Assembly: GCF_001440405.1 (NCBI RefSeq) | Contig: NZ_LLXX01000153.1 | Coordinates: 6,623 to 70,622 of the forward strand | Direction of reading: 5' to 3' | DNA: 64,000 nucleotides | Source: Bradyrhizobium valentinum | Lineage (GTDB): Bacteria > Pseudomonadota > Alphaproteobacteria > Rhizobiales > Xanthobacteraceae | In this document: positions 42,702-52,717 of the stretch, piece after piece | Layout of the letters: the number at the start of each line of letters is the position of its first letter | Numbering within the stretch: position 1 is the first letter of the stretch | Position numbers and translations under genes: made by a program | The notes under the pieces: generated by a model | Seen by the model: only the letters and a program-made list of their open reading frames with translations | Database searches by the model: none | What the model was told of the DNA's origin: nothing

Positions 42702-45700
42702 GGCGCGTGACCATCAGGACGGTGCGGTCGATATTTGCGTTGCTCAAATCGGTCGCGACCAAAGAAGCATCCATCAGGTCGGCGCCATAGAGATTTGCAT
42801 GGCGTAGACTGGCGCCGGTGAGGTCGGCTTCATTGAGATGTGCCTCGAGCAGGTTAGCGGCATAGAAGTCGGTGCCGCGCAGATCGTTGCCAGTGAAGAC
42901 CGCGCGTTTCAGCGATGTCATTCGGAAGATGGCGCGCGCCAGCGTCGACTTGCCGAAATAGACACCGTTCAGTCGAGCCATGGTGAAGTCGGTGCCGGTG
43001 AGGTCGGCCGCCTGAAAAGAGAGCGCCTCGGCGCTGCTGCGGCCGAAGCGGGCGTCGCGCAGATCGATGTCGCCGATGAAGCTGACTTGGTCAAATTGCG
43101 AGCTGCTGAGATCGAGTTGGGGCGCTGCCACTTTGAGAAAGCAGGTTTGCTTAAGTCGCGCGCCAGCAAAGCTCGCACCAGACAGCGATAAATCCATGAA
43201 TTGTCCGCGCTCGAGGACGGCGTCCCCCCAAACGCTGTTCTCGAGGGCGGCTTTGATGAAGGAGCATTGATGTATTTGCGCAGAGCGGAAGGTTGCCCCG
43301 ATCATCGGTACCCGCAAAAACTGGAGCTCGCCAAGCCGTGCTTGGTCGAAGGATGCGCCCACCATGCGCGCGCCGAGAAGATTGGTGCGCACAAGCTGGC
43401 TGCCTGCGAAACGCGTTCCGCGGCAGTCGGCCTCACCGAGATTGGCTTCGGTGAGATCGGTCGCGCTTAAATCAGCGTTGATGAGCGTTGCGCCGGACAG
43501 TGCGGCTTTCATCAGTTTTGCGCCGGCCAGGTTGGTCCCGCTCAGCTTCGCGCGCTCAAGAAAGGCGCCGGAGAAGTCCGCGTTCACGAATCGCCGCCCG
43601 GAGAGGTCGGCGCCGGCTAGATCGCGACCAGCAACCGTGCCGCCGCGCCGGAACTCCTCTTCCACCAGATCCCCCAGCGTGCGTGCGACAGCTGGTGCCA
43701 GCATCGTTTCAGGCCTGAGCGGCTTGGGTGAGGCGAGCCTTGCTGCGGCCATGCCGGCTGCCAACTGGCCCTCGGCTTTATCGATCTCGGTCCGCAGGAC
43801 GGTCAATGCTTTCGTAGCTTCCGTTTTAGCCGCGGCGATCCTTCCTTCGGGCTCATCAGCGCTTGCGGTTTGATGCGGCGCATTCAATGCCTCGAACGGC
43901 GGGCGGTCATAGGACGGTAACGCAGGAAGGGCCCTCCTGAGCGCCGCTTCAGCATCGGCGAGGGCCGTATGCGCTCGTTGGGCGACATCAGGCGGTGTAC
44001 CGGAGGCCTCGATCTGCGCCAGTATGTCGTCAATGGTCAGGCGCGGCGGCGCCTCTGGCGTGAGGCTCCGCGTTTCTTCCGGAAGTACAAGCGCGGGAAT
44101 ATCGGGAAGCGAAAAGGCGCCGTCCGATATGGCGTTGCGTATCGGCTCGAGCGGTCGTCCAGCCGCCAAGTTAAAGAAACGAGCATGTGCAAGTTCGGAT
44201 TGTTTTTGCTCGTCGAGCGGTTGCGCTGCTGCGCCAAGGATTTCGCGACGCCAGTTTTTCGCCCGCGCGAGCTTGTCTTCGATATCGCCTATGAGGGCCG
44301 GATCAGTATCCGGCAGCGCAGGGAATGGCGGAGCTTGCTCAAAGCTTGCGTCCATCGACTGCGCAGCGTCCGTGGAACCGATCGCGGCAAGCAAGGCGTC
44401 GATATCGCTTGATGCGGCGTTTCGACTGGCAATCTTTTCATAGGCCGCGCGCACGGGTTGATATTGAGCGTCAAGCTTGTCGAGATCGGATTCTGCCTTG
44501 GCCTGTACCGTCTCCAAGGCGTCGAGGATCTCGGCCAATTCGATCTCGCCACTCTCGAGTTCCTCCGGCAACAATTCCGGAATGCTTGACGGTTCAATCG
44601 ACGGTATCTCGATCGTCGGGCGCAGCGAAGGCGGAAGCTCAATGCCCGCGAACTCCTGCTCGAGCGCCCAGCGCATGGAGGCCAGCTGCCGCGCTGCGCG
44701 CTGTTCGGCCAAATAGCGACGCCGCGCCGCGCGGCGTTCGCGTTCGGCAGCCGAAATCTCAGGGGCAAGTTGATGTTCCGAAAAGGCATACCGTGCGGCG
44801 CTCGTCGGGTCGAGCCGCAGCTGCCGGACATTCAGATAATGATCGAACGGCCGCGCGGGCTCGCCTTGTTGTTCGTAAGCGACCATAATGTCGCCAACGT
44901 CACTGCCGTCCAATTCCTGCACAGCGGTCGCGGTGCGGTAGATCATGACGCCGCGGCGGGCTCCCGCGAACAGCCACAGGGTATCGATGCGCGTCGGCAG
45001 TTCCGTGACGCCACGCGTCGCATCGCTCCAGCCGACGAAGCAGCGCACGCGAAAGGCCGGCAGGCGGCCTTCGATCAACGGATGCTCCGCGGAGAAGTTC
45101 TGCAGCGCGTAGGGTTCTCCGCCCGCGATGAAGCCGGCCATGCGCTGGTCTGGCGGCGCAAACAGGAAAAGGCGCGGATCGGCATCGCTCGCCAGAGCGG
45201 GAGCAACCGATTTCAGCCACGCGGCGTCATAGGTCCCCGCGTATCGCAGGCGCTCCTTATCATCGAGCGCCATTGGTCCAAAGGCTGCGGGCGGTGCGAT
45301 CGTTTCGATGAACTGAATCGCGTGCTCGGGGTTTTCCACGTTGGGCAGCGCCACCAGTTCGCCGGCCATGCTGCGGCGAAGAGCCCCGTGGCCGGCGCCG
45401 ACGGGGTTCGCGGCGTAGCCGGGCCCGCCGAACGCGCGTTGCCGCGTTAGCTGCATTTGCCGGAATGGTTGCGCGGCTGTCGGTCGCCAGCCGGAGGCGG
45501 TCATCTGCCAATAACGGTCGCCGGTCACGAGAAGGTGCTTCTGCATCGGTCCGAGCGTCCAGCCCAACATCATGCGCTCCGTCGGCCGTCCCTCAGGCGC
45601 TGCCGCATGTCCGCCGATGAGCACTTCCGCTTGCGGCTTGGGCATGCCGATGTCGAGAGGGTTGCCGGGCGGAAGCTCCTTCGCGGCCATCATCCAAAGT

Positions 45701-45843
45701 TCCTGCTCGCCTTCCAGACGGTCCGCACTCGGGTTGGCGAGGTCGAACATCGCGAAAACGGAAATGACAAGGCTTGCCCCGGGAGGACGGCGCTCGCATT
45801 TGGTCAACAGACCCAGTGTGCGTGGCTTTACAAGAATGGGCAT
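42691..45843 (-). CDS. DUF2169 plus pentapeptide-repeat T6SS adaptor
   Basis: This 1050-residue protein has an N-terminal DUF2169 domain (about residues 1-340) with EQELWMMAAKELPPG, EVLIGGHAAAPEG, RQRAFGGPGYAANPVGAG and LPAFRVRCFVGW. A charged, partly coiled-coil middle (about 370-710) is followed by a pentapeptide beta-helix (about 730-1045). DUF2169 proteins are encoded next to PAAR-like and VgrG genes and act as adaptors or chaperones for T6SS cargo. It is the first gene of the six-gene minus-strand operon. Confidence 0.88.
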   Translation of the reverse strand: MPILVKPRTLGLLTKCERRPPGASLVISVFAMFDLANPSADRLEGEQELWMMAAKELPPGNPLDIGMPKPQAEVLIGGHAAAPEGRPTERMMLGWTLGPMQKHLLVTGDRYWQMTASGWRPTAAQPFRQMQLTRQRAFGGPGYAANPVGAGHGALRRSMAGELVALPNVENPEHAIQFIETIAPPAAFGPMALDDKERLRYAGTYDAAWLKSVAPALASDADPRLFLFAPPDQRMAGFIAGGEPYALQNFSAEHPLIEGRLPAFRVRCFVGWSDATRGVTELPTRIDTLWLFAGARRGVMIYRTATAVQELDGSDVGDIMVAYEQQGEPARPFDHYLNVRQLRLDPTSAARYAFSEHQLAPEISAAERERRAARRRYLAEQRAARQLASMRWALEQEFAGIELPPSLRPTIEIPSIEPSSIPELLPEELESGEIELAEILDALETVQAKAESDLDKLDAQYQPVRAAYEKIASRNAASSDIDALLAAIGSTDAAQSMDASFEQAPPFPALPDTDPALIGDIEDKLARAKNWRREILGAAAQPLDEQKQSELAHARFFNLAAGRPLEPIRNAISDGAFSLPDIPALVLPEETRSLTPEAPPRLTIDDILAQIEASGTPPDVAQRAHTALADAEAALRRALPALPSYDRPPFEALNAPHQTASADEPEGRIAAAKTEATKALTVLRTEIDKAEGQLAAGMAAARLASPKPLRPETMLAPAVARTLGDLVEEEFRRGGTVAGRDLAGADLSGRRFVNADFSGAFLERAKLSGTNLAGAKLMKAALSGATLINADLSATDLTEANLGEADCRGTRFAGSQLVRTNLLGARMVGASFDQARLGELQFLRVPMIGATFRSAQIHQCSFIKAALENSVWGDAVLERGQFMDLSLSGASFAGARLKQTCFLKVAAPQLDLSSSQFDQVSFIGDIDLRDARFGRSSAEALSFQAADLTGTDFTMARLNGVYFGKSTLARAIFRMTSLKRAVFTGNDLRGTDFYAANLLEAHLNEADLTGASLRHANLYGADLMDASLVATDLSNANIDRTVLMVTRHVN

Positions 45844-45977
45844 GAGACCCGCCGAGACAATTGTCGCTTCTTCGCTATATTTCTCGAGCGTGACGGACTT
45901 GCGTTCCGCCTATGCGGACGCGTCTATGTGTCACATACCAGATTAGGTGGGCAAGAAGATCAGCCAGCGTTGCGTAC

Positions 45978-46223
45978 ATGGCCGATCCGAACTGCAAGAC
46001 TTTGGTCGTCGATCGTGTCGTGGAGAACCGCGACTTGCTTGCGCGGCGCCTTCATCGGCTCGGATTCCGCTTGAGCGACCAGATAGAAGACAGCATCATA
46101 AGGGGGCTTGCGGCGATTGCCGAACGGTACAAGCTCTTCCGTCTGCACAAAACCCGTGCTTCGCAGTCCTTTGGAAAGCTGCTCTCGCGAGGCGGAGCTG
46201 TTGGTGCAATGGCTCCGGAATGA
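45978..46223 (+). pseudogene. Response-regulator receiver fragment
   Basis: KTLVVDRVVENRDLLARRLHRLGFRLS resembles the start of receiver domains (ILVVDDxxENRDLLxRRLxRLGF), but one of the acidic-pocket Asp residues is Arg, and after about 30 residues similarity ends. No phosphoacceptor Asp follows. Probably a remnant. Confidence 0.4.
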
Positions 46224-46552
46224 CCACATTTGTCTTGCGGGTCGGCGAGGGGATGTGCGTGGCCCGCCCGTCATTCGAGCCGACCTGCTGTGATTGGTGG
46301 CAGCCGACGAAGCGCGTATGGAATCATCGATAAATAGACCGTGCGAATGGGACCACGCGAGAGCCTTAGTGTGTCTCCGCGGTTCCACACCGCGCAACTG
46401 CGTGCAAGAATATCTTTGCATTAAATTTCTTGTTTCCAGTAGCAAGACTGAATGCCTGCGCGCGTGATTTGGGTTCGTCTTGGTTGAAGCGATAATCAAG
46501 CCATATTGATTGAACGCCGGGTGACGGCAGATCAGACGGGCAAGGATGACTT
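46224..46552. other. Intergenic region before otsA
   Basis: About 330 bases hold no coding frame that I can support. No sigma-54 or tts-box match is evident. Confidence 0.4.
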
Positions 46553-48322
46553 GTGAATCTCATCGTCGTGTCGAACCGGGTTGACAGCGGCGACGCCAAT
46601 CAACCCAAGATAGGCGGCCTTGCGGCTGCGCTACTCCCTGTGGTCGAACAATCCGGAGCAATCTGGGTGGGATCCTCGGACCAATTGGGCGATGGTTGTC
46701 GTAAAGCGCCGCTTGTCGAGACGCTCGGCGCAGGCAAGCTTGTGACGCTGAATCTGCCTGCCGCGCATTATCGGCGTTACTATGAGGGCTTTGCCAACTC
46801 GGCACTGTGGCCGGCCTTGCATTCGCGCACCGACCTGATCGACGCCTCGGCGTTAGACTATCTCAGCTATCGCGAGATCAACACGGTGATGGCAAAAAGA
46901 CTGCTCCGGTTCGATGAGCCGACCGCGTTCTGGGTGCATGATTATCATTTCCTCCCGCTCGGCACTGAGCTGCGTAAGGTCGGCATCGAGCAGCCGATCG
47001 GTTTCTTCCTGCACACGCCATGGCCGCTGCCAGCCATGATGCGGAGTGTGCCGCATCATCGCGAACTGATCGAGGCGATGTTGGCTTACGACCTGATCGG
47101 CTTTCAGACCGAGGAGGACCGGAGGAATTTCATCGCCTATGTCAGCACCGATCTCAGGCATCTCAGGCTTACCATCGAGGACTGTGTTGTAACCTCGGGT
47201 CATGGCCAAACGCGATCCCAAGTGTTTCCGATCGGCATCGATCCGGTCAAGTTCGCGGAATTGAGCGCCGACGCGGCCTCGGAGCCCTGGATCTCGTGGA
47301 TACGGCGCGGTCTTAATAGCGAGAAGATTGCTATCAGCGTCGATCGGATCGATTACACCAAGGGTATCGACAAACGCCTCCACGCTTTAAACCGCCTGTG
47401 GACCGAACGGCCGCATCTCGCGCACAGCATCTCGCTATTGCAGATCGCCACCCCGTCGCGCAGCGGCATTGAGGTCTACAGCAATCTGCAGAAAGATGTC
47501 GCCCGCCTTGTCTGCGATATCAACAACCGCCATCGTAGGGGCGACCGGACCCCGATTAGTCATTTCGAGGAGGGCTTCAGTCAGGCCGACCTCGCAATTC
47601 TTTACCGCGCAGCGAAAGTTGCCGTGGTAACGCCGTTGCGTGACGGCATGAATCTGGTGGCGAAAGAATATGTCGCTGCGCAAGATCCGAACGATCCCGG
47701 TGTGCTGATATTGTCTAAATTTGCCGGCGCGGCCAAAGAGCTGGAGGAGGCGCTGCTCGTCGACCCGAACAACATTGATGACATAGCAGACAAGATTTCG
47801 GCCGCAATTTCGATGTCGCCTGCCGAGCGCATCTCGCGCTGGCAAGACATGATGAGGACGCTTCTAGCGTATCCCATCCAGCAATGGACCGCGGACTTCG
47901 TTGCGGAGTTGGAGAAAATTCGGACCGAGAAACTCGCGGGACAGTTCAGTCCGCCGAATGTGGGGGAGCCTAGCGGCTCGAAAGGGAAAGTCGAGGGGAA
48001 ATTAGCCGGCGGGGCAAGCCATTTGGACCTGCCGCGGCGGTTGTCACGTCCAGCGTTCGATGTACGGGCTAGGAGATTAGATGATGATTTCACGCACATC
48101 GTAGGCTCGGGCTGGAACCACGGTCCCCAACTGGCCCCGGACGTCCTGCTCGGCGTGCTGAATAGAGTAGACGCCTTCCCGAGGCCGTTCCAGCCGACGA
48201 CACATTTTTACATCCATGGTCATCCCTACATGGCGCAGTTGGCTGCAGGGTTGAGGGAGGTGACCCCTAACAATCCGCTGGGCGTCAACGTTATTCTCAT
48301 ACCTCGGCTTAAGGGCGGCTGA
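46553..48322 (+). CDS. otsA: Trehalose-6-phosphate synthase fused to a type III effector module
   Basis: Residues 1-460 are a complete OtsA (GT20): VVSNRV, GGLAAALLP, HDYHFLPLG, FLHTPWPLP, VDRIDYTKGIDKRL and PLRDGMNLVAKEYVAAQ. It makes trehalose-6-phosphate from UDP-glucose and glucose-6-phosphate. The normal protein ends about here. Instead the frame continues about 125 residues through a linker, an EAR-like SHLDLP, then DDFTHIVGSGWNHG, FYIHGHPYMAQLA, REVTPNNPLG and IPRLKGG, the module seen in the effectors at 2.6 and 5.0 kb. The GTG at 46553 follows AAGGA. No otsB is adjacent. Whether the fusion is secreted is unknown. Confidence 0.88.
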   Translation: MNLIVVSNRVDSGDANQPKIGGLAAALLPVVEQSGAIWVGSSDQLGDGCRKAPLVETLGAGKLVTLNLPAAHYRRYYEGFANSALWPALHSRTDLIDASALDYLSYREINTVMAKRLLRFDEPTAFWVHDYHFLPLGTELRKVGIEQPIGFFLHTPWPLPAMMRSVPHHRELIEAMLAYDLIGFQTEEDRRNFIAYVSTDLRHLRLTIEDCVVTSGHGQTRSQVFPIGIDPVKFAELSADAASEPWISWIRRGLNSEKIAISVDRIDYTKGIDKRLHALNRLWTERPHLAHSISLLQIATPSRSGIEVYSNLQKDVARLVCDINNRHRRGDRTPISHFEEGFSQADLAILYRAAKVAVVTPLRDGMNLVAKEYVAAQDPNDPGVLILSKFAGAAKELEEALLVDPNNIDDIADKISAAISMSPAERISRWQDMMRTLLAYPIQQWTADFVAELEKIRTEKLAGQFSPPNVGEPSGSKGKVEGKLAGGASHLDLPRRLSRPAFDVRARRLDDDFTHIVGSGWNHGPQLAPDVLLGVLNRVDAFPRPFQPTTHFYIHGHPYMAQLAAGLREVTPNNPLGVNVILIPRLKGG

Positions 48323-48626
48323 ACAAACGCGCGTTGGTTGTAATCGGCACCTCTTGCTCGAACCGTCGATTATCAAAGGCCTTCGGTCATAGATGTCGTC
48401 ATATTTGCCGCCGCCTGCCGAGGTCCAAGTTGAGGACGGTCACCGGATCGAGGCCGTCATCGTCGTTGAGAACATTGTAATGCATCGCGCCGCCATCCTT
48501 CATAAATCGGCACCTCCAGTGCGGCGGCATTAACGCGGTGGCCGAGCAGACCGGCGGCAGAGTGCGCATCTCGGGCACGCTGGCGCTCAGCAGCACCGGC
48601 AACGAATTTGTTGATGCCGGCCACTA
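48323..48626. other. Intergenic; possible short coding remnant
   Basis: A plus-strand stretch at about 48525-48660 reads INAVAEQTGGRVRISGTLAL and then GNEFVDAGHYYAIRANP, which is protein-like but without a recognisable start or family. Nothing else is seen. Confidence 0.3.
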
Positions 48627-49780
48627 CTACGCGATCCGCGCCAATCCGTCACCGACTGACTCAAGATGTGCAGACCCTCGCTGAGCCGCTTCGCTGTCAA
48701 CCCATTTCAGTAACGACAGTTCGGCCGAGAACCCTGGTCCGAACGCAGCTAGGATTCCGTATGATCCTGGCGCCTGCTCCTCATGCTCACGCACGTGATC
48801 CAAAGCGAATAGTACGGTTGCGCTCGACATATTTCCATGACGTCGAAGAGTTTCATAGCTGGAAAAGAAATTTTCAGACGATCTCCCAAGGCCCTGCTCA
48901 CAAACCTCCAATACTTTTCTCCCGCCGGGATGAAAGATTAAGCTCTTCGCTTGGTTAGAATGGATGCCATCCTCCGCTAGCAACGACCGCAGTGCATGTG
49001 GCATCAATTCGCTAATCATTGATGGAATGCGCTCAGAGACTACGACTTCAAATCCGGAGTCGCCAAAATGCCAGCCCATTAAAGAAGTCGAGTCGGGGTA
49101 AAGCAAACTCGTATTTCTTACGATATCCAGTCTGCCAGAGCCGCTTTCAGCTGGGCCGATTAGGAGCGCGGCAGCGCCATCCCCAAAGAGGCTTGAAGCA
49201 ACAACGTTCTTCGGGGTGAGATCATTCGGCTGGAATGTAAGGGATGTCAGCTCTACAGCAATGAGGAGAACGCGTTCGCTCGTTGCGCGGCAAATCGCTC
49301 CTGCCAAGCTAACTCCCGATGCTCCTCCGGCACATCCGAGGCCGAATATGGGCGTCCGTCGTGCATTTGTTCGCAGTCCGACCTTCGAGATCACATCCAC
49401 ATCGAGACTGGGGGTAGTTATTCCGCTCGACGAGACAAATATAATCCGATCGACGTGTTCGGGCTTCACGCCGGCCCTGTTGAGACAGAGCACGGTCGCT
49501 TTGCATGCGAGTGCGGATTCCAATGATCGCGCGCAGTTATTCCAATCTGATGCCGCGCAGCGTTCCAATCTGATCGCGCGCATGTGGAAGCCCCCGATCG
49601 TTAAAGGCAATTGGCACTATCGTCAGCCCGTGGTCAAGCGGCTGCCGAAGAGATCACGTCTCATGTTTGATGGTGTCGCTCGACGGAGCGAAGCTGACTG
49701 GACGCGCACCCCCAACAGTGCCGTAGCGGCCGGTCAGCTTCGCGGGCTGCAGTCTCAGTCTTCATCGGCCGACGATGTAA

Positions 49781-50520
49781 TCAAGGCCGAGGAAGAACCG
49801 GCGGGCGACGTATGGAGTCACCGTTCAGTTCGAGCCTGTGAGCGTTGTGAAGCAGGCGATCAAGTATGGCATCAGCGTAAGTTGGGTCATTTATGAGCTC
49901 ATGCCATTTGGCAATTGGAAGCTGGCTGGTGACGAGTGTTGATCGACGGCCGTAACGGTCTTCAAGGATTTCGAGCAGATAATGACGGGCATTGGCGTCG
50001 ATGGCTTGGAGGCCCCAATCGTCCAAAATCAGGAGCTCGACGGCGGCGATGCTCTTCATCCGCGAAGTGAGTCGGCCGTCGCCCCGGGCAAGGTCCAGTT
50101 CTTCGAACAACCGCGGCAGCCGAGTGTAAAGTACAGAGTGGTTGTCCCGGCAGGCCTTGTGACCAAGCGCACAGCCAAGCCAGCTTTTCCCGACGCCGGT
50201 TGGCCCGACAATGGCGCAATTCTCATGGTTTTTGACCCAGTCTCCCTTGAGCAGCATGTCGAACAAACGGCGGTCGAGCCCACGGGGGGCGCGATAGTCG
50301 ATATCCTCGGGCACGGCATGATGACGCAGCTTTGCCTTACGAAGACGAAGCGCCAGGCGCCGGTTGTTTCGCCAAGTCGCTTCATGGTCCAGCAGCAACG
50401 CCAGCCATTCGGCGTGAGCGAGACCCCGGACCTCCTCGTTCTCGGCGAGGCTCGTGAAGGCCTCGGCCATGCCAGTAAGCCGAGCCGGGTAAGCAAGTGG
50501 AGTGTGGGGTGTGTCAGCAT
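49781..50520 (-). CDS. istB: IS21 helper ATPase IstB, frameshifted near its start
   Basis: This AAA+ ATPase has Walker A GPTGVGKSW, Walker B LLILDDWG and RRSTLVTSQLP. The expected start MLTHPTLHLLTRLGL (50520, with AAGGAGAG upstream) lies in a different frame from the rest, which resumes at TGMAEAFTSLAENEEV. One missing base near codon 15 explains it. Transposition activity may therefore be reduced unless a downstream ATG is used. Confidence 0.85.
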
Positions 50521-50529
50521 TTTCTCTCC

Positions 50530-52086
50530 TTAGTGGTAATAGTCCGAGCCTCTGATGTTGGTGTGTATGATCGGCTCGCACTCGGTGGACGCGGGCGTTG
50601 CAACGCGATCGAGCCCCTTCTCGAGGATCGATTTGACGCTTGGGTAGTTGCGAGCCTGGATCTCAATCGCGCGCAGCGCGGCCGCCTCGAAGCGCTCGGC
50701 GCCAAAGCGCTTCTCAAGACGGATGATCCCCAGGCACGAACGATAGCCCTGTTCGGGATGCGGCCGATCCTCGATGATCCGGTCGATCAGCAGGCGCAGC
50801 ATCGGGCCGATCCGGCTTGCCTCGCTGCGGATCTTTGCCGGCGTCCACTCGCCGTAGCGCCGGTGGCTGGAAGGCATGTGGGCGCTGATCGTGGTATGCC
50901 GCCCGTTGCCGCTGCCGCGCATGTGCGCGGCGATACGCTCGCCCCCCAGGAAGATTTCAACCGTTCGCGCACAGATCCGCGCTTCTACCTCGCGACGGGC
51001 GAAGCGATAGGGCACCGAGTAGTAGTGTCGTTCGATCTCGACGTGATAGTCGAGCCCGACCCGGCATCGGCGCCATTCGGCATGGACCCACGGCTCACCG
51101 GGAAGCGGTTTAAGATTCGGCGCGTCAATTTCCTCGAACAACTGGCGCCGTGTGCGGCCATACTGGCGCAGCACCCGTCCGTCATTGAGCTTGGCCAGCC
51201 ACTCGGCGATCGCACCGTTGAGTTCGGCCAGGCTGTAAAAAGTTCGGTTGCGCAGCCGCCCCAGCAGCCAACGCTCGACGATTCCGACGCAGGCCTCAAC
51301 CTTAGCCTTATCTCTCGGGCGACGTGGCCGTGCCGGCAAAATCGCCGTGCCGTAATGCTGCGCCATATCGCTATAGCTGCGGTTGACCATAGGGTCATAG
51401 AGGCAGGCCTTGATCACCGCGACCTTGGCGTTGTCGGGCACCAGCAGTTGCGTCGCGCCGCCAAAAAAGCTGAAGGCCGCGTTATGTCCCGCGATCCAGT
51501 CGCCGAGTTGCTCGGTCCACGTCGCCAGCGCGAACGACAAGCTGGATGCGCCCATGACCGCGACGAAGATGTGCGCGTCACGCACCTCGCCAGTCTTACG
51601 GTCAACCACCGGCACCGTGTCGCCGGCATAGTCGACAAACAATTTCTCGCCCCCGCCGTGGTGCTGGCGCATCACGAGCGGCAGCCAGCCTTCCCAGTTG
51701 CGGAACAAGTCACAGAACCGGCTGTACCGATAGCCGTCCGGATGCTCTGCAATGTACTCGTCCCACAGCACCTGCAAGGTCACGTGCTTGCGCTTGAGCT
51801 CGCGGGCAATAACGGACCAATCAGGCTCGGCCACCTTGCGGCGGCCCGGCTTCACGCCAGGCACCCCGTACAGCAGCTGCTCCAGCTCGGCGTCGCTTAT
51901 CGCTTCCGGGACTGGCCATGCCAGACCCGCGCGCGCAAACCGCTTCAGCGTGTCACGTACCGTCGTCGGCCCGACGCCGACACGCTCGCCAACCACGCGC
52001 GTCGAGAGCACAGCCTCAAGGCTCAACCTCACAATCTCGCGCACCTGGCGCATGATAACCCTCCTCGTCGGCATCCAATTCTCCAA
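50530..52086 (-). CDS. istA: IS21 transposase IstA
   Basis: This 518-residue DDE transposase has an N-terminal helix-turn-helix (VVGERVGVGPTTVRDTLKRF), catalytic acids in FVDYAGDT, LLVPDNAKVAV and RDKAKVEACV, and a C-terminal beta-barrel. It is intact. istB begins ten bases before its stop. Confidence 0.93.
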   Translation of the reverse strand: MENWMPTRRVIMRQVREIVRLSLEAVLSTRVVGERVGVGPTTVRDTLKRFARAGLAWPVPEAISDAELEQLLYGVPGVKPGRRKVAEPDWSVIARELKRKHVTLQVLWDEYIAEHPDGYRYSRFCDLFRNWEGWLPLVMRQHHGGGEKLFVDYAGDTVPVVDRKTGEVRDAHIFVAVMGASSLSFALATWTEQLGDWIAGHNAAFSFFGGATQLLVPDNAKVAVIKACLYDPMVNRSYSDMAQHYGTAILPARPRRPRDKAKVEACVGIVERWLLGRLRNRTFYSLAELNGAIAEWLAKLNDGRVLRQYGRTRRQLFEEIDAPNLKPLPGEPWVHAEWRRCRVGLDYHVEIERHYYSVPYRFARREVEARICARTVEIFLGGERIAAHMRGSGNGRHTTISAHMPSSHRRYGEWTPAKIRSEASRIGPMLRLLIDRIIEDRPHPEQGYRSCLGIIRLEKRFGAERFEAAALRAIEIQARNYPSVKSILEKGLDRVATPASTECEPIIHTNIRGSDYYH

Positions 52087-52717
52087 GCTGTTTCCAGCCG
52101 GAGAAATGGCCCCAACGATCAGGCCTCACACCATCCGAAACTGCGCGCGATCAAATCGGAATGCTGCGCGGAGAATGCTCGGAATGCTGCGCGTGATCAT
52201 TTCGGAACCCTGCGCGCCATCAAATCGGTACGGTGCGCGCCATCGTCTCGGAATCCGCATGCGAGCTCCTTTGCACATTCCAAGTATATCTGGTTTGTCC
52301 TCACTTATGCGATGCTCGCTGAGAAGCCATTCGGGCGCTACACAAAAGAAACGCTGATCGACTAGCGTATTATCGAATACTGTAAGATACCTCTTCAGCT
52401 TCTCCATTCTAGATCCGAAGCGGCGACCCGCTAGTACCTTGGCCTCGGTTTGCGAAAATCGGAATGGTGGCAAAGCCGTCCCAACAGCCAAAATTCTGGA
52501 CATCAGTTCCTCTTGTTGTTCGCCTCGAACCAAAGCGACGATCAAAGACGTCCGCGACGTCCCAGCGTTAGTTCACGTGGACCAAACCGATGCCGATGTC
52601 CTGCCCAATGCGGGCAGTTCCTGCGAGGCAGCTCGCTGGAAAAGCCCGCGATCCCGGTTGAAAGGAAGTCCACGTTCCGAGGGCCCATGAACAGGCAATC
52701 GTACTCAGCGCCGACGG

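Larger units (their letters stand above)
49512..52259 (-). mobile_element. IS21-family insertion element with 6-bp target duplication
   Basis: The element is 2748 bp, with inverted ends TGCGGATTCC (49512) and GGAATCCGCA (52250-52259). Near both ends are several copies of a subterminal motif like TCGGAATNCTGCGCG, as IS21 elements have. It is flanked by TGCGAG at 49506-49511 and 52260-52265. It carries istA and istB on the minus strand. Confidence 0.88.
48627..52503 (-). pseudogene. Type III polyketide synthase split by an IS21 element
   Basis: The N-terminal part (ATG at 52503, MSRILAVGTALPPFRFSQTE, FDNTLVDQRFFCVAPEWLL) and the C-terminal part (VDRIIFVSSSGITTPSLDVD, catalytic Cys in GLGCAGGASG, His in IFHPGG, Asn in RHGNMSS) are one chalcone-synthase-like gene interrupted by 49512-52259. 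Removing the IS and one 6-bp duplication joins them as ECAKELACKATVLCLNRAG. A frame change just before the insertion (after WLLSEHRISED) means the gene carries a second lesion. Its product would have joined malonyl-CoA units to an acyl starter. Confidence 0.85.

Noticed and set aside
45960..46499. Minus-strand 179-residue frame upstream of otsA
   Set aside because: No family resemblance, no ribosome-binding site, and overlap with a receiver-domain remnant on the other strand.
50497..52365. Plus-strand 622-residue open frame across the IS21 element
   Set aside because: Antisense of istA and istB, which have clear family motifs; long antisense frames are normal at this GC content.
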